DNA of 64,000 nucleotides from Streptomyces sp. NBC_01717 (GTDB taxonomy: Bacteria > Actinomycetota > Actinomycetes > Streptomycetales > Streptomycetaceae). The notes beneath the pieces are model-generated. The model ran no database searches and was not told the origin of the DNA. It saw nothing but the letters and a program-made list of their open reading frames with translations. The stretch is from the NCBI RefSeq assembly GCF_036248255.1, contig NZ_CP109178.1, positions 8,561,001-8,625,000 of the forward strand. The letters run 5' to 3'. Made by a program: the position numbers and the translations under genes. Below are positions 27,317 through 36,003 of this stretch, piece after piece; position 1 is the stretch's first letter, and each line of letters starts with the position of its first letter.

Positions 27317-27724
27317 ATGGCATCCCTCGCCATGAGGCGTTCATTGATCGCGCTGACCAGCGCAGGGGCAATCGCTCTCGTCATGGGCGGGTACGCCGTC
27401 GGGGCAGCGGAGCACGACAGCACATCCGAGCGGTCCACGACGTGCGAGCAGGCCAAGCGAGAGTTCGAGACACGGGCCGGCCAGATCCGAAGGCAACTGC
27501 GGCTGGAGTCCCAAGAAGGGGAGACCGATTCCCACCAGATCACCATAGACACAACGCGGGCGGAGATCATCAGAACGCTCGTGGAGCAGAATCCAACATG
27601 CTTCGATGCCGGGACTCGTGCAGCAGCGGCCGTTCAAGAGCACCCCTCTGAGGGCCAAGCGGACGCCGCCGTGTGTGATCTCACCGGCATCGAGCCCGAG
27701 AACTGTTCCGTCGCGGCTGACTGA
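27317..27724 (+). CDS. Small secreted hypothetical protein
   Basis: 135 residues, start at 27317 or 27332 (MRRSLIALTSAGAIALVMGG, a Sec signal peptide). The mature part is charged and helical (CEQAKREFETRAGQIRRQLR) and has four Cys that could form two disulfides (TTCEQ, NPTCFD, AVCDL, ENCSV). Unrecognised family. It is followed immediately by repeat copy D. Confidence 0.6.
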   Translation: MASLAMRRSLIALTSAGAIALVMGGYAVGAAEHDSTSERSTTCEQAKREFETRAGQIRRQLRLESQEGETDSHQITIDTTRAEIIRTLVEQNPTCFDAGTRAAAAVQEHPSEGQADAAVCDLTGIEPENCSVAAD

Positions 27725-27748
27725 TCCGGTAAAGCCGTGGGACTTTAA

Positions 27749-27850
27749 CGTGTGCCCGATCCGTGCCCGACAGGTCGGTAAGCCACGGTCAACAGCGGGT
27801 TCCAGGGCGAGCCCTAAGGTTCCCTCTGGCACCCGTTGCCGGTGATCAGT
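27749..27850. repeat. Integrase-arm-like repeat, copy D
   Basis: About 100 bp closely matching 31021-31115: both begin GTGCCCGATCCGTGCCCGA and share AAGCCA(C/T)GGTCA, GAGCCCT and CTGGCACCCGTT in the same order and spacing. Confidence 0.8.
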
Positions 27851-27902
27851 TCGCCAACCATGCCCATAGGCTCGGTGCCAAGCTCAGGTCTCGTTGACCT
27901 TG

Positions 27903-28232
27903 TCAGAGGGAGGACGTGAAGCCAGCGGACAAGTCAAGGTGGAACGGGGAGCCCAGGGCTGTGGGGGTCCAGCCTTGACCGAGTCCAAGTTGGATCGCCC
28001 TGGCAACGTCGGCCGGCCGTACAGGTTCGGCTTCCCGCCCGAACCAGTTGCTTGCGTGGGGCTGATTCGTGGTGACTACGAGGGTAGTCCCGGGGTGACC
28101 CGCATGCTCCACGGCGTAGGTGCACGGAGACCAGCACAGAGCCTGGCTGTAAGTGGGCCTGCGTCGCAGGCGCCAACGGTAGATCGTGCTGTCGACGACG
28201 ATGCGCCGTGATCCCCTGTGTCCCACTGCCAT
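27903..28232 (-). CDS. Conserved hypothetical protein
   Basis: 109 residues. RRIVVDSTIYRWRLRRRP, SQALCWSPCTYAVEHAG, TTLVVTTNQPHASNWFGREA and RPADVARAIQLGLGQGWTP form a small beta-rich domain that I recall as a common orphan in streptomycete genomes, with no known function. The reading frame is complete and the codon usage ordinary. Confidence 0.65.
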   Translation of the reverse strand: MAVGHRGSRRIVVDSTIYRWRLRRRPTYSQALCWSPCTYAVEHAGHPGTTLVVTTNQPHASNWFGREAEPVRPADVARAIQLGLGQGWTPTALGSPFHLDLSAGFTSSL

Positions 28233-28752
28233 GACTCCCCCTCGATACCCAGGATGCTAGCGAATCCGGCTTCCGTGGCCGTCTCATTGCGTTCCGAGCA
28301 TGGCCGTTTTGGGCAGACCCGAAGTGGCTAAGGTCGCTGTGAGTGTCCCAACTGTCCGGCCCCTCTCCGCGCCTACCGGGCGCGAGCCCGAACAGCCTTC
28401 AACCTGATATCACCAGCTGACATCAACGGCGGCGTACGCAGGCGGCCTTGAGCGACCGCGAACGCTGGACCAGCAATGGCGCCAGGGCTCCATGCAAGCC
28501 TCGCGATCGAACTCCTATAGCGGATGTCATCGACCACGGAGCGCCCTACCGAGGCCGTCTTGGGCCGTGGAAGGGCGCTCAACGATGACCAACGCTGACA
28601 ACTGCCGACAGCTCAGCAGCAGGTCACGGCGTCGATCGATGATGTGCCCGCAGGTTGGAGACCCGGCGTGTCACTTCTTCGGCTACTGACCGAGCCTCAA
28701 CTTTCATGAAGCGGACTGTCCGACGGTGGCCGGCGCCTGCCAGGATCACACC
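28233..28752. other. No gene recognised
   Basis: About 520 bp. Near 28665-28695 it carries TCACTTCTTCGGCTACTGA, also found near 31920-31938, so part of this spacer is shared repeat DNA. Confidence 0.45.
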
Positions 28753-28968
28753 GTGAACGAGTCTCCGACTGCCACGAGATTGAGCAGAGCCCTCGACTGG
28801 GCATGGCTGATCCCATCCGCCCTCCTTCTTGCGGGCGGCATCAGGGACTACCGCAGCGGGGGTTCGGTGGGCTGGCCAATCGGCGGAGCGTTGCTGGTTC
28901 TGGTCAGTATCTGGGTCATCTATCGCGGGAGTCCTCGCCGGAGCGGCAAGACCACCGAGTGGCCGTAG
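28753..28968 (+). CDS. Small membrane protein
   Basis: 71 residues from a GTG at 28753 (VNESPTATRLSRALDWAWLI). Two hydrophobic helices flank a short polar turn (DYRSGGSVG), and the C-terminus is basic. Unrecognised. Confidence 0.4.
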   Translation: MNESPTATRLSRALDWAWLIPSALLLAGGIRDYRSGGSVGWPIGGALLVLVSIWVIYRGSPRRSGKTTEWP

Positions 28969-29221
28969 GCGCACAGCACAGTCGTACCGCAACCCCAGCA
29001 ACCGCCCCGGTCCGGCAGCGACCGATCCGCCTGGAAATACGGATCGGACGGCCTGTGGAGCGTTCCGCCTCGTCTGCCGGGCCGTGTCTGGTCCGTTCGA
29101 GGCCGATCGACAGCGGCCGACGATGACCAATGACGACCACCAGGGGCAGCCGACTAGCGCTCGGACCAGCAATAACCCAGGTCGCCGAGGTCGGTAGCAA
29201 GACCCAGGGCAACGAGTAGCC

Positions 29222-29632
29222 CTAGGTTGGCTCCTGGGACTGAGCCGACAAGTTGTGCCACTCGTGACCGCATCCGCCGGCGCAGTGCAGCGCCCGCCTG
29301 CGGGTGTCGGCGATGCCGAAGAGAGCGACGAGGAGGCGAAATGACTTCGTGAGTTCATAGGCCGGGAGGCGTTCCATCCCGAAGCGCCACTTCGTGAGCA
29401 TCACCGCAGGCGTGTGGGTGGACCGAATGCCAGAGCGCGCGATGCTCTCTGGCACATCCTCCTCGCGTGCCCGGGCCTGCCCGCAGAAGAGCACCAGCGC
29501 GTGCAAGGCCTTGCGCTGGTCATCCTCCGAGAGGCTCTCGAACCACTCGACACCCTCAGCCGTCGACCTGAGCCCTTGCGCGAGTTCGTTCAGGATCACC
29601 TCGTGTGCGTACAACACAGCCTCCCACCCCAT
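29222..29632 (-). CDS. DUF5958 family protein
   Basis: 136 residues. The family pattern is clear: LNELAQGLRSTAEGVEWFES, LVLFCGQARAREEDVPESIA, RSTHTPAVML and a C-terminal ADTRRRALHCAGGCGHEWHN with a possible Cys/His metal site. DUF5958 proteins are small orphans frequent in Streptomyces; their role is not known to me. Copy B of the island repeat lies immediately upstream. Confidence 0.8.
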   Translation of the reverse strand: MGWEAVLYAHEVILNELAQGLRSTAEGVEWFESLSEDDQRKALHALVLFCGQARAREEDVPESIARSGIRSTHTPAVMLTKWRFGMERLPAYELTKSFRLLVALFGIADTRRRALHCAGGCGHEWHNLSAQSQEPT

Positions 29633-30119
29633 GTGATCAGGCCGACGGTACGCCCACGACTGCCTGCAAGCAGCACAGTTTTACGTGTTCTACGTGCCCC
29701 TTCCGTGGCTGATCGGACGGGCAAGAACGGGGAGGACCGGGCGACCACAGCGAGTCGAGCGGGGAACCACGGGGAGCCGGGGCGACGCAGTGCCTTCCTA
29801 GCAGGTCAGGAGTCCCGCAGCTCAGTAGGCATCCGCGTACGGCGTCTTCCAGACTCCACCGGTCTACGCATCCGTCCGGCCGCGTGTCAGACTGCCGTTC
29901 ATGACTCACAGCCGAAAGGGCTATGCCGCGTAGGCGCCCCTCAAGCCTTCGGGCGGACAACAGGAACTTTGCTGCACATCGCGGCTACTCGAAGATCGGT
30001 CGGCTTTCCGGCCCAGCTCAGGCACAGATCATTCGGTTGGAGCGGACGCGGCTCCAACCCGGCGTCGTCCAGCAAGCTCTCTCTCGGTGGGCTGCTATCG
30101 CACAGGCACCGAGCGATCA
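29633..30119. other. Spacer with repeat copy B
   Basis: About 490 bp. Around 29685-29800 it carries CTACGTGCCCC and GGGGAACCACGGGGAG, a diverged copy of the island repeat. No gene is seen. Confidence 0.45.
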
Positions 30120-30339
30120 GCTCCCTTCGCCGTTCAGCGACCGATGCGGAGTCCCCGAATGTTGCCCCGAGCCGGCGGACGAGCGAGATCTATTGGAACT
30201 GGCAATCTGCGCCCTGCCCAAGAAGAGCTCACGGGAGCTCCGCAGCATCGTGCAGCCTCTCGATCTGAAGATCCTCGAACGTCCCGACGCCGTGCCGTAC
30301 GGCAACCCACCACACCGTTGGTGGGAGAGCGCCTTCTGA
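30120..30339 (+). pseudogene. Hypothetical protein, C-terminal fragment
   Basis: The tail DERDLLELAICALPKKSSRE plus LRSIVQPLDLKILERPD and HRWWESAF matches the end of a common actinobacterial orphan, where a helical LALPxRxRREL stretch is followed by a Trp-rich terminus. The upstream part is not recognisable, so it is probably truncated. Confidence 0.45.
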
Positions 30340-30344
30340 CCAAG

Positions 30345-30412
30345 CGTGCCCCTGCCGTGCCCGATCGAGCGGGAAATCACGGGGAACACCGGGTTATCAC
30401 GGCCGCTGGACA
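30345..30412. repeat. Integrase-arm-like repeat, copy C
   Basis: GTGCCCCTGCCGTGCCCGAT followed by GGGAAATCACGGGGAACACC. Same composition and order as copy A. It lies just before the tRNA-Ser fragment and its hairpin. Confidence 0.6.
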
Positions 30413-30418
30413 TGCCGC

Positions 30419-30450
30419 GGCCCCCGACCGAGTTACCTGGTCAGGGGGCC
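30419..30450 (-). terminator. Hairpin downstream of the tRNA-Ser remnant
   Basis: GGCCCCCGACC and GGTCAGGGGGCC form a strong stem around a 9-base loop with one bulge. On the minus strand it directly follows the tRNA-Ser 3' end and is likely that tRNA's terminator. Confidence 0.7.
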
Positions 30451-30458
30451 GTTCACCT

Positions 30459-30512
30459 GCGGTGGGTGTGGGACTTGAACCCACGGTGACATCGCTGCCA
30501 CGACGGTTTTCG
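30459..30512 (-). other. tRNA-Ser gene, 3' half (attachment-site remnant)
   Basis: On the minus strand the sequence reads CGAAAACCGTCGTGGCAGCG, ATGTCACCGTGGGTTCAAGT, CCCACACCCACCGC. This is the anticodon-loop 3' side, the long class II variable arm, a normal T arm and the acceptor 3' strand of a serine tRNA. The 5' half is missing: upstream sequence diverges at about 30512. Integrative elements using tyrosine integrases recombine within tRNA 3' ends, so this is probably an att scar. Confidence 0.75.
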
Positions 30513-30556
30513 ACACCACTGCCGACGACGCGGACCGGTGGCTCTACGATCTCGCG

Positions 30557-31015
30557 GTGAGCTACGACATCTACTTTCTGAGCCGACGCGACAGTCAGTC
30601 CTGGGATGAGGTCCTGGAGGCCATCGAGGACGCGGCCGAAGACAGCGAGCCGATCCCCGCCGAGCTCCTCGAAGCGTGGCAGCGAATAGTGCCACAGGCC
30701 CGGACCCTGCTCGGCGATGTGGACATCACGGAGTACGAGCAGGAGTCGCGAGACCTGAGCCACTCCGGCACCGGCATCGACCTGTCAGTGTTCGGTGACG
30801 AGGTCAGCATCACGGTGCCCTACTGGCACGTCGGCGACGGTGCTTCAACGGTGCTCGGCAAGCTCTTTGCTCTCTCCGCGATCGTGGAGAAGGAGACCGG
30901 CCTGACCGCATATGATCCGCAAGCGGAGATGCCGTTGGCGGATGCGCCTCCGCAGCAGGCAATGGGCATCATGTCGCGGGTCACGACGGACCTACGAACC
31001 CGCTACGGGGGTTGA
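30557..31015 (+). CDS. Hypothetical protein between two tRNA scars
   Basis: 152 residues from a GTG at 30557 (MSYDIYFLSRRDSQSWDEVL). Acidic, alpha/beta. Stretches include QARTLLGDVDITEYEQESRD, LSVFGDEVSITVPYW and KETGLTAYDPQAE, a pattern I have seen in actinobacterial orphan proteins that may be immunity-like, with no proven role. The frame is complete. It is the only gene between the tRNA-Ser and tRNA-Gly fragments and so looks like element cargo. Confidence 0.6.
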   Translation: MSYDIYFLSRRDSQSWDEVLEAIEDAAEDSEPIPAELLEAWQRIVPQARTLLGDVDITEYEQESRDLSHSGTGIDLSVFGDEVSITVPYWHVGDGASTVLGKLFALSAIVEKETGLTAYDPQAEMPLADAPPQQAMGIMSRVTTDLRTRYGG

Positions 31016-31020
31016 GGGCC

Positions 31021-31115
31021 ACGTGCCCGATCCGTGCCCGAAGGAGCGGCAAGCCATGGTCAGCGGCGGGTGTCAGGGAGAGCCCTCCACTACACCCTGG
31101 CACCCGTTCTCGCTG
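31021..31115. repeat. Integrase-arm-like repeat, copy E
   Basis: Second clear copy of the 27749-27850 repeat, with GTGCCCGATCCGTGCCCGAA and CTGGCACCCGTTCTCGCTGA. It leads straight into the tRNA-Gly fragment, as expected for an attP arm beside its core. Confidence 0.8.
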
Positions 31116-31147
31116 ATCAGGCCGCAGTCGAGTCCCAGAAGCGCGGT

Positions 31148-31218
31148 GATTCCCAAGCTCAGAGCGCGAGTTCGATTCTCGTCACCCGCTCCAGTACGGA
31201 TTCTCGTCACCGGCTCCA
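31148..31218 (+). other. tRNA-Gly(CCC) 3' half plus a second core copy (att scar)
   Basis: Positions 31148-31193 read GATTCCCAAGCTCAGAGCGC, GAGTTCGATTCTCGTCACCC, GCTCCA: anticodon loop TTCCCAA (anticodon CCC), variable loop, T arm and acceptor 3' strand ending CCA. No 5' half exists upstream. Four bases later, 31198-31218 repeats GATTCTCGTCACCGGCTCCA with one change. Two cores in tandem imply two rounds of integration or an excision scar. Confidence 0.75.
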
Positions 31219-31224
31219 ATGACC

Positions 31225-31767
31225 TCAGGTGACCTCGGTCCAGGGGCCAGTGGTCTCGTCCTTGGGAATCCATAGCAGTGGCTGGCTCGTGCGGCAGCGC
31301 TCATCCGCTCCATCAACCCAGGGGAACCGTCCATCCATGTCCGGCCAGAACAGTTGCGTGATGGGCAGTGGCGGGGTCTGGTAGAAATCGATGCCTGCGC
31401 CGAAGAAGTCGTGGTACCAGCTGGGGTGCACGGGCCGGACGACCACGTCGTAGCCATTGAGGACATCCCCCCGGCGCTGGTCGGTCTCAAGCGGATTGCC
31501 GTCCCGGACTGCTGCCCCAGCGGCGTTCGCCACGCGCATCGCGGTCTGCGAGGGCAGGCCGAAGACGCTTACCTCGGGACTACGCAGTGTGTGCCAGAGA
31601 CCAATGGAGTACCCCCAGTCGCCAGGGGCGTCACCGCCGGCCACGCCCATGACGTGCCAGCCGTAGTCCGCGACGTTCTTCGCGATGCGGCTGTCGCGTT
31701 CCTCCGACACGGGCCCGCCCCATTCGGTCGGGGCGCAGAGAAGGCAGAAGCAAGGGGAGTCGTCCAT
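31225..31767 (-). CDS. DUF4262 domain protein
   Basis: 180 residues from the ATG at 31767 (MDDSPCFCLLCAPTEWGGPV). Typical DUF4262 stretches: RIAKNVADYGWHVMGV, DWGYSIGLWHTLRSPEVSVF and HDFFGAGIDFYQTPPLPITQ, ending with the FPWVDGADERCRTSQPLLW segment. DUF4262 proteins are small orphans often found near toxin or island genes; no activity is established. The N-terminal CFCLLC cysteines may bind metal. It lies directly beside the tRNA-Gly att scar. Confidence 0.8.
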   Translation of the reverse strand: MDDSPCFCLLCAPTEWGGPVSEERDSRIAKNVADYGWHVMGVAGGDAPGDWGYSIGLWHTLRSPEVSVFGLPSQTAMRVANAAGAAVRDGNPLETDQRRGDVLNGYDVVVRPVHPSWYHDFFGAGIDFYQTPPLPITQLFWPDMDGRFPWVDGADERCRTSQPLLWIPKDETTGPWTEVT

Positions 31768-32033
31768 CCGAGGAGAGTATGCCCACCAGCACACGGGGCC
31801 GTCTCCGGGCCGTTCGAGGGTGCACAAGGGCGACCAGCACTGACAGCTAGCGACGGCTGAGCCGCAGGTCACAGTGTTGATCGTCACAAGGGCCCAGGTC
31901 AGGGAACCCGCCCCGCCCCTCACTTCTTCGGCTACTGAACTAGTCCCTGGGCCCGGACTCTTCGCAGCCGAGTAGCGCATCCACACAGGCCCTTGACTAC
32001 GCGGTCCGGCCCCGAGGACTCGCCCGCTGGTCG

Positions 32034-32801
32034 TCAGTAGCGGTGACCGGGCCAGTGCGGATCCGTCCAGCGGTCCTCGCCGGTGAGACCGAGCAGCCGT
32101 ATCCGGTGCTGCAGATCCAATGATGCGCCCGACTCGCGGAGCCGCACCGCACCGTGTTCGAGGAGCCAGGCGACGAGTTCGGCGCGCATCTCCTCCTCGT
32201 CGTGCTCGTACCAGCCCACTCTCCACGGCAGGCTGTCTCCCAGGAGCTCGTACTCCCATTCCTCCGCTGCCTCGGCGAGATGCCGGTCGCTGAGGTACCC
32301 GGTCTGCTTCTCCCATTCGGCGAGCCAGGGGCCGAGCGTTCCGGACGCCTCGGCACACATCACGAAGACCTGGTGCGCCGGGACGACCGCATCCGGCTCA
32401 GTGAGGCTCTGCGCCCACCACGCACGCAGAAACTCTCGCACAGGACCGGCGTGATCGTCAGGCCACTGCTGCCAGCGGCCGCGGGCGAAGGAGTACCCGG
32501 CCTCTTCCAGCCCGAACAGAGGTTCCGCGCCACCGGCGACCAGCACCGTGGCGAACTGCGGCAGGATGCGGCGCAGCACGGCTGCGTGATCGGTCCAGTC
32601 GATCGCCTGCCAGGTTCGGCGCAGGAGATCCGGCTCCAGCTCCACGTCCGGCGTCTTCAGAAGGGAGAGCTCCTCCGGGCTGCCCCAGTGGCATTCGCAG
32701 TTGTGCTCGTCCGGATGTGCGGTCATGCCGTGGAAGGCGACGGCGAGGTTGTCCAGGGCGGCGCTGAGGCGGCGGCGTGCGGGATGGTCGGCGAGATGCA
32801 T
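32034..32801 (-). CDS. Conserved hypothetical protein
   Basis: 255 residues from the ATG at 32801 (MHLADHPARRRLSAALDNLA). It carries HPDEHNCECHWGSPEELSLL, a Cys/His cluster that could hold zinc, then a mostly helical body with LLRRTWQAIDWTDHAAVLRR, EEAGYSFARGRWQQWP and many Trp residues. I recall similar orphans in streptomycetes but no function. An in-frame ATG at 32858 is possible but adds low-complexity sequence. Confidence 0.65.
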   Translation of the reverse strand: MHLADHPARRRLSAALDNLAVAFHGMTAHPDEHNCECHWGSPEELSLLKTPDVELEPDLLRRTWQAIDWTDHAAVLRRILPQFATVLVAGGAEPLFGLEEAGYSFARGRWQQWPDDHAGPVREFLRAWWAQSLTEPDAVVPAHQVFVMCAEASGTLGPWLAEWEKQTGYLSDRHLAEAAEEWEYELLGDSLPWRVGWYEHDEEEMRAELVAWLLEHGAVRLRESGASLDLQHRIRLLGLTGEDRWTDPHWPGHRY

Positions 32802-33170
32802 GATGTGCCCGGCCTTCGAGGACTCCGTACGGCTTCCGCCGGCCGAAGGCAGCCACACTACCGGGTGAGGCGGGGGTAGTGCTGGTCGCCCTGGGACGGG
32901 TGCGGACCGCGGTGAGCCAACAGCGACGGGAAGGGCTGGTCCAGCGGTCGCACTGCAATTGCGTCGTGAATCCCGTGAGGGCTGTTGTCAGCGGGGGCCC
33001 CTGCTCGGCGTTCAACTCCTCGTACGTCAGCGGCCTCTCGACGCCACGATGTTGTACGCGATGAAACGGCCGGTGGGGCGTCCCGCCGTAAGCGTCCGAC
33101 TGCCGAACGCCGACCGCGCCGGCTCTGCCTCCCCCTGTCGAGCCGATTCGTCAGACCTACACTGAGCTGC
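32802..33170. other. No gene recognised
   Basis: About 370 bp between divergent genes, presumably holding both promoters. No repeat or structured RNA is evident. Confidence 0.4.
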
Positions 33171-34457
33171 GTGAACGCGACGGGGGACAGGGCCACGGGG
33201 ATGGGTACGGGTGCGAGCGAAACAACGGACGGCGGGTCTGCCCTGATCTCAGCGGTTCGGGCCGGAGACACCGCCCTGGTGAAGAGCCTTCTGCAAGAGG
33301 ACAGCGATCCCGATATGCGGGAGGCTGCATTCTGTCTGGCGGTCCGCACGTATGCCGGGGATATCGCGCAGCTGCTGCTCCAGCACGGCGCGGATGCCGG
33401 CCAGAGCAGCCCGGACGAGCTGCTGCCGCTGCGCGAGGCGGTCGCATCGGGGTCGCCCGCGCTGGTCGAGGCGCTCCTGGACGCCCGGATCCGGGGCAGG
33501 TACCCCGAATCCGAACTCCTGGAGACGCGTGACCTCGCGCGCCACTGGCACGAGGCGGGGGCCGGAGCCGAACTCCGGCGTCGCACGGGCGCCAAGGAAA
33601 CCCTCGTCCGAACCCGGGTCCAGGACGACGAGTACTACAGCATCGGTGAACTCACCCTCGGAGGGACGTCCGTACGGGACGGGCACGCGGCGATCCTCAC
33701 GGACCTGGAGGAGCTGCTCGGCATCCGCGCCTCGTTCGAGGAGCTGATGGCACGCGCACTGGATCACGACCAGGACCACGCCGCGTGGGGCAGGGCCACC
33801 ATCCTGCTGGCGCACCGGCGCGACCAGGAGACCTGGGCGGCTGCCGCGGCCCTGCGCACACATCCCGATCCGTCTCACAGGTTGTTCGGTGCCGAGGTAC
33901 TGAGACTGACCCATCTCTTCGACGACAGCGACGCGGAGGCGTTCGCCGGCCCGGCCCTGGACATCTTCATCGACTGGTCGACGAAGGAGACGGACCTCAC
34001 CGTCCTCACCGAGGTGCTGAACGCGCTTGGAGAGCACACCGATTCGCGCGCCGACGCGGCTCTCCTGGCCTATGCCGGCTACCCCGATGGCGGTGTACGG
34101 TGCGCGGTCGCAGCTGGGTTCGGTACAGAGTCCGAACTGCCTGCCTTTTCCGATGACGTTCGTGAGGCGCTGCTGGTGCTGATGACGGACGTGGACACGG
34201 CGGTACGGCGGGGCGCCTGCCTCACAGTCGGACAGGGCAGAGACCGCGCCCCTGTCCTCGTCGAGGCGATGGCCGCGCTGCTGGACGACGCGGACCGCCA
34301 GGTCCAGGTCGCCGCTGTGCAGGGGCTCGCCCTCCACGACGACGAGCGGTGCGTGGCAGCGGCACGCCGTCTTGGTCCGCCGCAGCCCGGCTTTCTTGCC
34401 GAGGAGCACTACCTCGACGCGGCGTGGCGGTACGAGTGGCGCCGCTACGGCCGCTGA
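33171..34457 (+). CDS. Ankyrin/HEAT-repeat protein
   Basis: 428 residues from a GTG at 33171; an ATG at 33201 is an alternative. Residues about 20-115 show ankyrin-like units (SALISAVRAGDTALVKSLLQ, AGDIAQLLLQHGADAG, SGSPALVEALLDARI). The rest is a helical HEAT/armadillo solenoid with repeated pairs such as AWGRATILLAHRRDQETWAA, TVLTEVLNALGEHTDSRADA and VLVEAMAALLDDADRQVQVA. It is likely a cytoplasmic protein-binding scaffold with an unknown partner. It may act with the GPP34 neighbour, but the two are convergent and 250 bp apart. Confidence 0.75.
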   Translation: MNATGDRATGMGTGASETTDGGSALISAVRAGDTALVKSLLQEDSDPDMREAAFCLAVRTYAGDIAQLLLQHGADAGQSSPDELLPLREAVASGSPALVEALLDARIRGRYPESELLETRDLARHWHEAGAGAELRRRTGAKETLVRTRVQDDEYYSIGELTLGGTSVRDGHAAILTDLEELLGIRASFEELMARALDHDQDHAAWGRATILLAHRRDQETWAAAAALRTHPDPSHRLFGAEVLRLTHLFDDSDAEAFAGPALDIFIDWSTKETDLTVLTEVLNALGEHTDSRADAALLAYAGYPDGGVRCAVAAGFGTESELPAFSDDVREALLVLMTDVDTAVRRGACLTVGQGRDRAPVLVEAMAALLDDADRQVQVAAVQGLALHDDERCVAAARRLGPPQPGFLAEEHYLDAAWRYEWRRYGR

Positions 34458-34704
34458 CGCCCGTCAGGGTCTGTCGGGCGCACGTGGGCCGCGAATACCG
34501 TGCGTTTCGAATGACGCTTCCCGCCGGCCAACCCTCCCGACGCAGTGTCGCCATCAGGCGGGTGGACACGGCTCGATGGATGCAGATCGCGGCGAAGCCC
34601 TCCGGACCCATTAGCGGTGCAAGGCGAAGCACATGGCCGCATCACCGAGGAGCGAGGTACGGGTTTCGGCGAGTCAGACGAGGTACGTCCGCGGGCCCAC
34701 AAGT

Positions 34705-35505
34705 TCAGTCGCTGTTGCTCATCCGGTGCTTCCAGTCGGCCTGCCTGATGTACTCGGCTGCGGCGGCGATGGGAAGGCTGCTGGTGACCTGCTCGATACG
34801 CTTTCGGATGTCGCGGTGCTGGCGGCCCGGATAGAGGCGCGTGCTGAGTCCGGCGGCGCCGAAGAGCGCGACCAGGTACTCCGTGCGCCGGGACGGCGGA
34901 CCGAAGCCGCCGAGGGTGACCGCCCGGACCGCTTCGTCGACCCTTGCCACCGACTCCTTGGCCGCTGACGGTGACGGGGCCCGCCAGGAGACATGCGGGA
35001 TGATGCCGAGGACGGGGCGCCGACGGGCGATCAGCAGCCCGCGGGCCTCCATCGCTTCAAGGCAGCGCCTTTCGACGTCCTGGAAGTGCCGCCACGTGCT
35101 GATCCAGCCGTGGAGCGGCCACTTCGTCATGTGGGCAGCGATTCCGCTCCTCGCCGCCGCGCTGACGCGGGCGACGAGGCCGTCGGGCAGGTCTTGGCGC
35201 AACTGGGACAGACTCTCCGGCGGACTTGCCAGCCGGGTCTGATCGGCGTCGGGCTGGCCGCGCCTGATGTCGCCCGCAATCTTGTCGAACATCCCGCCCA
35301 CGAAGGGATCGTCGAACTGAACCGGCCTCAGCTCGACGATCCGCCCGTCCTCGATGAGGATCGCGCCATGGAGCTCCAGCTCGGCGAGGACGGCTCCGGC
35401 CAGCGCCCGTTTGAAGAACTCGGGCCGTTTTATCGCGCCTGTCCCCGGGTCCGCGCAGACCAGCATGAGTTCCTCGGGCAGCGTACGCAACGGCCTGTCG
35501 TCCAT
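34705..35505 (-). CDS. GPP34 (GOLPH3/VPS74-like) phosphoprotein
   Basis: 266 residues. The GPP34 opening, LPEELMLVCADPGTGAIKRP plus FKRALAGAVLAELELHGAIL, is clear, followed by DGLVARVSAAARSGIAAHMT and a helical C-terminus with TEYLVALFGAAGLSTRLYPG. Eukaryotic GOLPH3 binds PI4P on Golgi membranes. The bacterial versions, common in actinomycetes, have no settled role. No signal peptide is present. Confidence 0.88.
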   Translation of the reverse strand: MDDRPLRTLPEELMLVCADPGTGAIKRPEFFKRALAGAVLAELELHGAILIEDGRIVELRPVQFDDPFVGGMFDKIAGDIRRGQPDADQTRLASPPESLSQLRQDLPDGLVARVSAAARSGIAAHMTKWPLHGWISTWRHFQDVERRCLEAMEARGLLIARRRPVLGIIPHVSWRAPSPSAAKESVARVDEAVRAVTLGGFGPPSRRTEYLVALFGAAGLSTRLYPGRQHRDIRKRIEQVTSSLPIAAAAEYIRQADWKHRMSNSD

Positions 35506-36003
35506 CGTGATTCCCCCTGTTCGCGGTGCCGGTCACTTCAGCCTGCACGGAGCGACGCCGCACAAGGCGGGCCCGGTTCCCCTTCACGTCCCCTGTATAG
35601 ACACGGACCTCGCCGAGGCCGGGTCCGATCCCGGTCCCGGTCGGCCCTTCCACCACGCACCGGGAATCAGCCGAGGTGGACCGACTGCCAACTGCGGCCG
35701 GTAGGGCTGAGCGGCCCCCGCTTCTCCATCCTGGCATCCATTGCCGACCCGGCACTGAGCTTGGGGTGCTCGGCTAGGTCGGGCGGCGGTCCAGCAGGGA
35801 ATGACATCTGAGCCACGACCCGTATAGCGATCGTCACGCCGGACCGGGACCCGCGCATCTGGGCCGGCCGGATGCTTCCGCCGTTACTGTTCGGTGCCAC
35901 TGAACCTTGGCCGTTTGCCGGTGAGCCTGTCCCTGGCCGTTCTCGATGAGCCCCGCGCTAAGGGCTGTCCCGTAACGGCTGATCTTGGTGTCATGATCTT
36001 GCC
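35506..36003. other. No gene recognised
   Basis: About 500 bp. GGTCCGATCCCGGTCCCGGTC at about 35623-35643 is locally repetitive. The right end, GGGCTGTCCCGTAACGGCTG near 35960-35985, looks like the terminal sequence of the IS that follows. Confidence 0.4.

Noticed and set aside
30557..31015. Assignment of this orphan as a SUKH-family immunity protein
   Set aside because: The characteristic SUKH motifs are not visible, so it is left as hypothetical.
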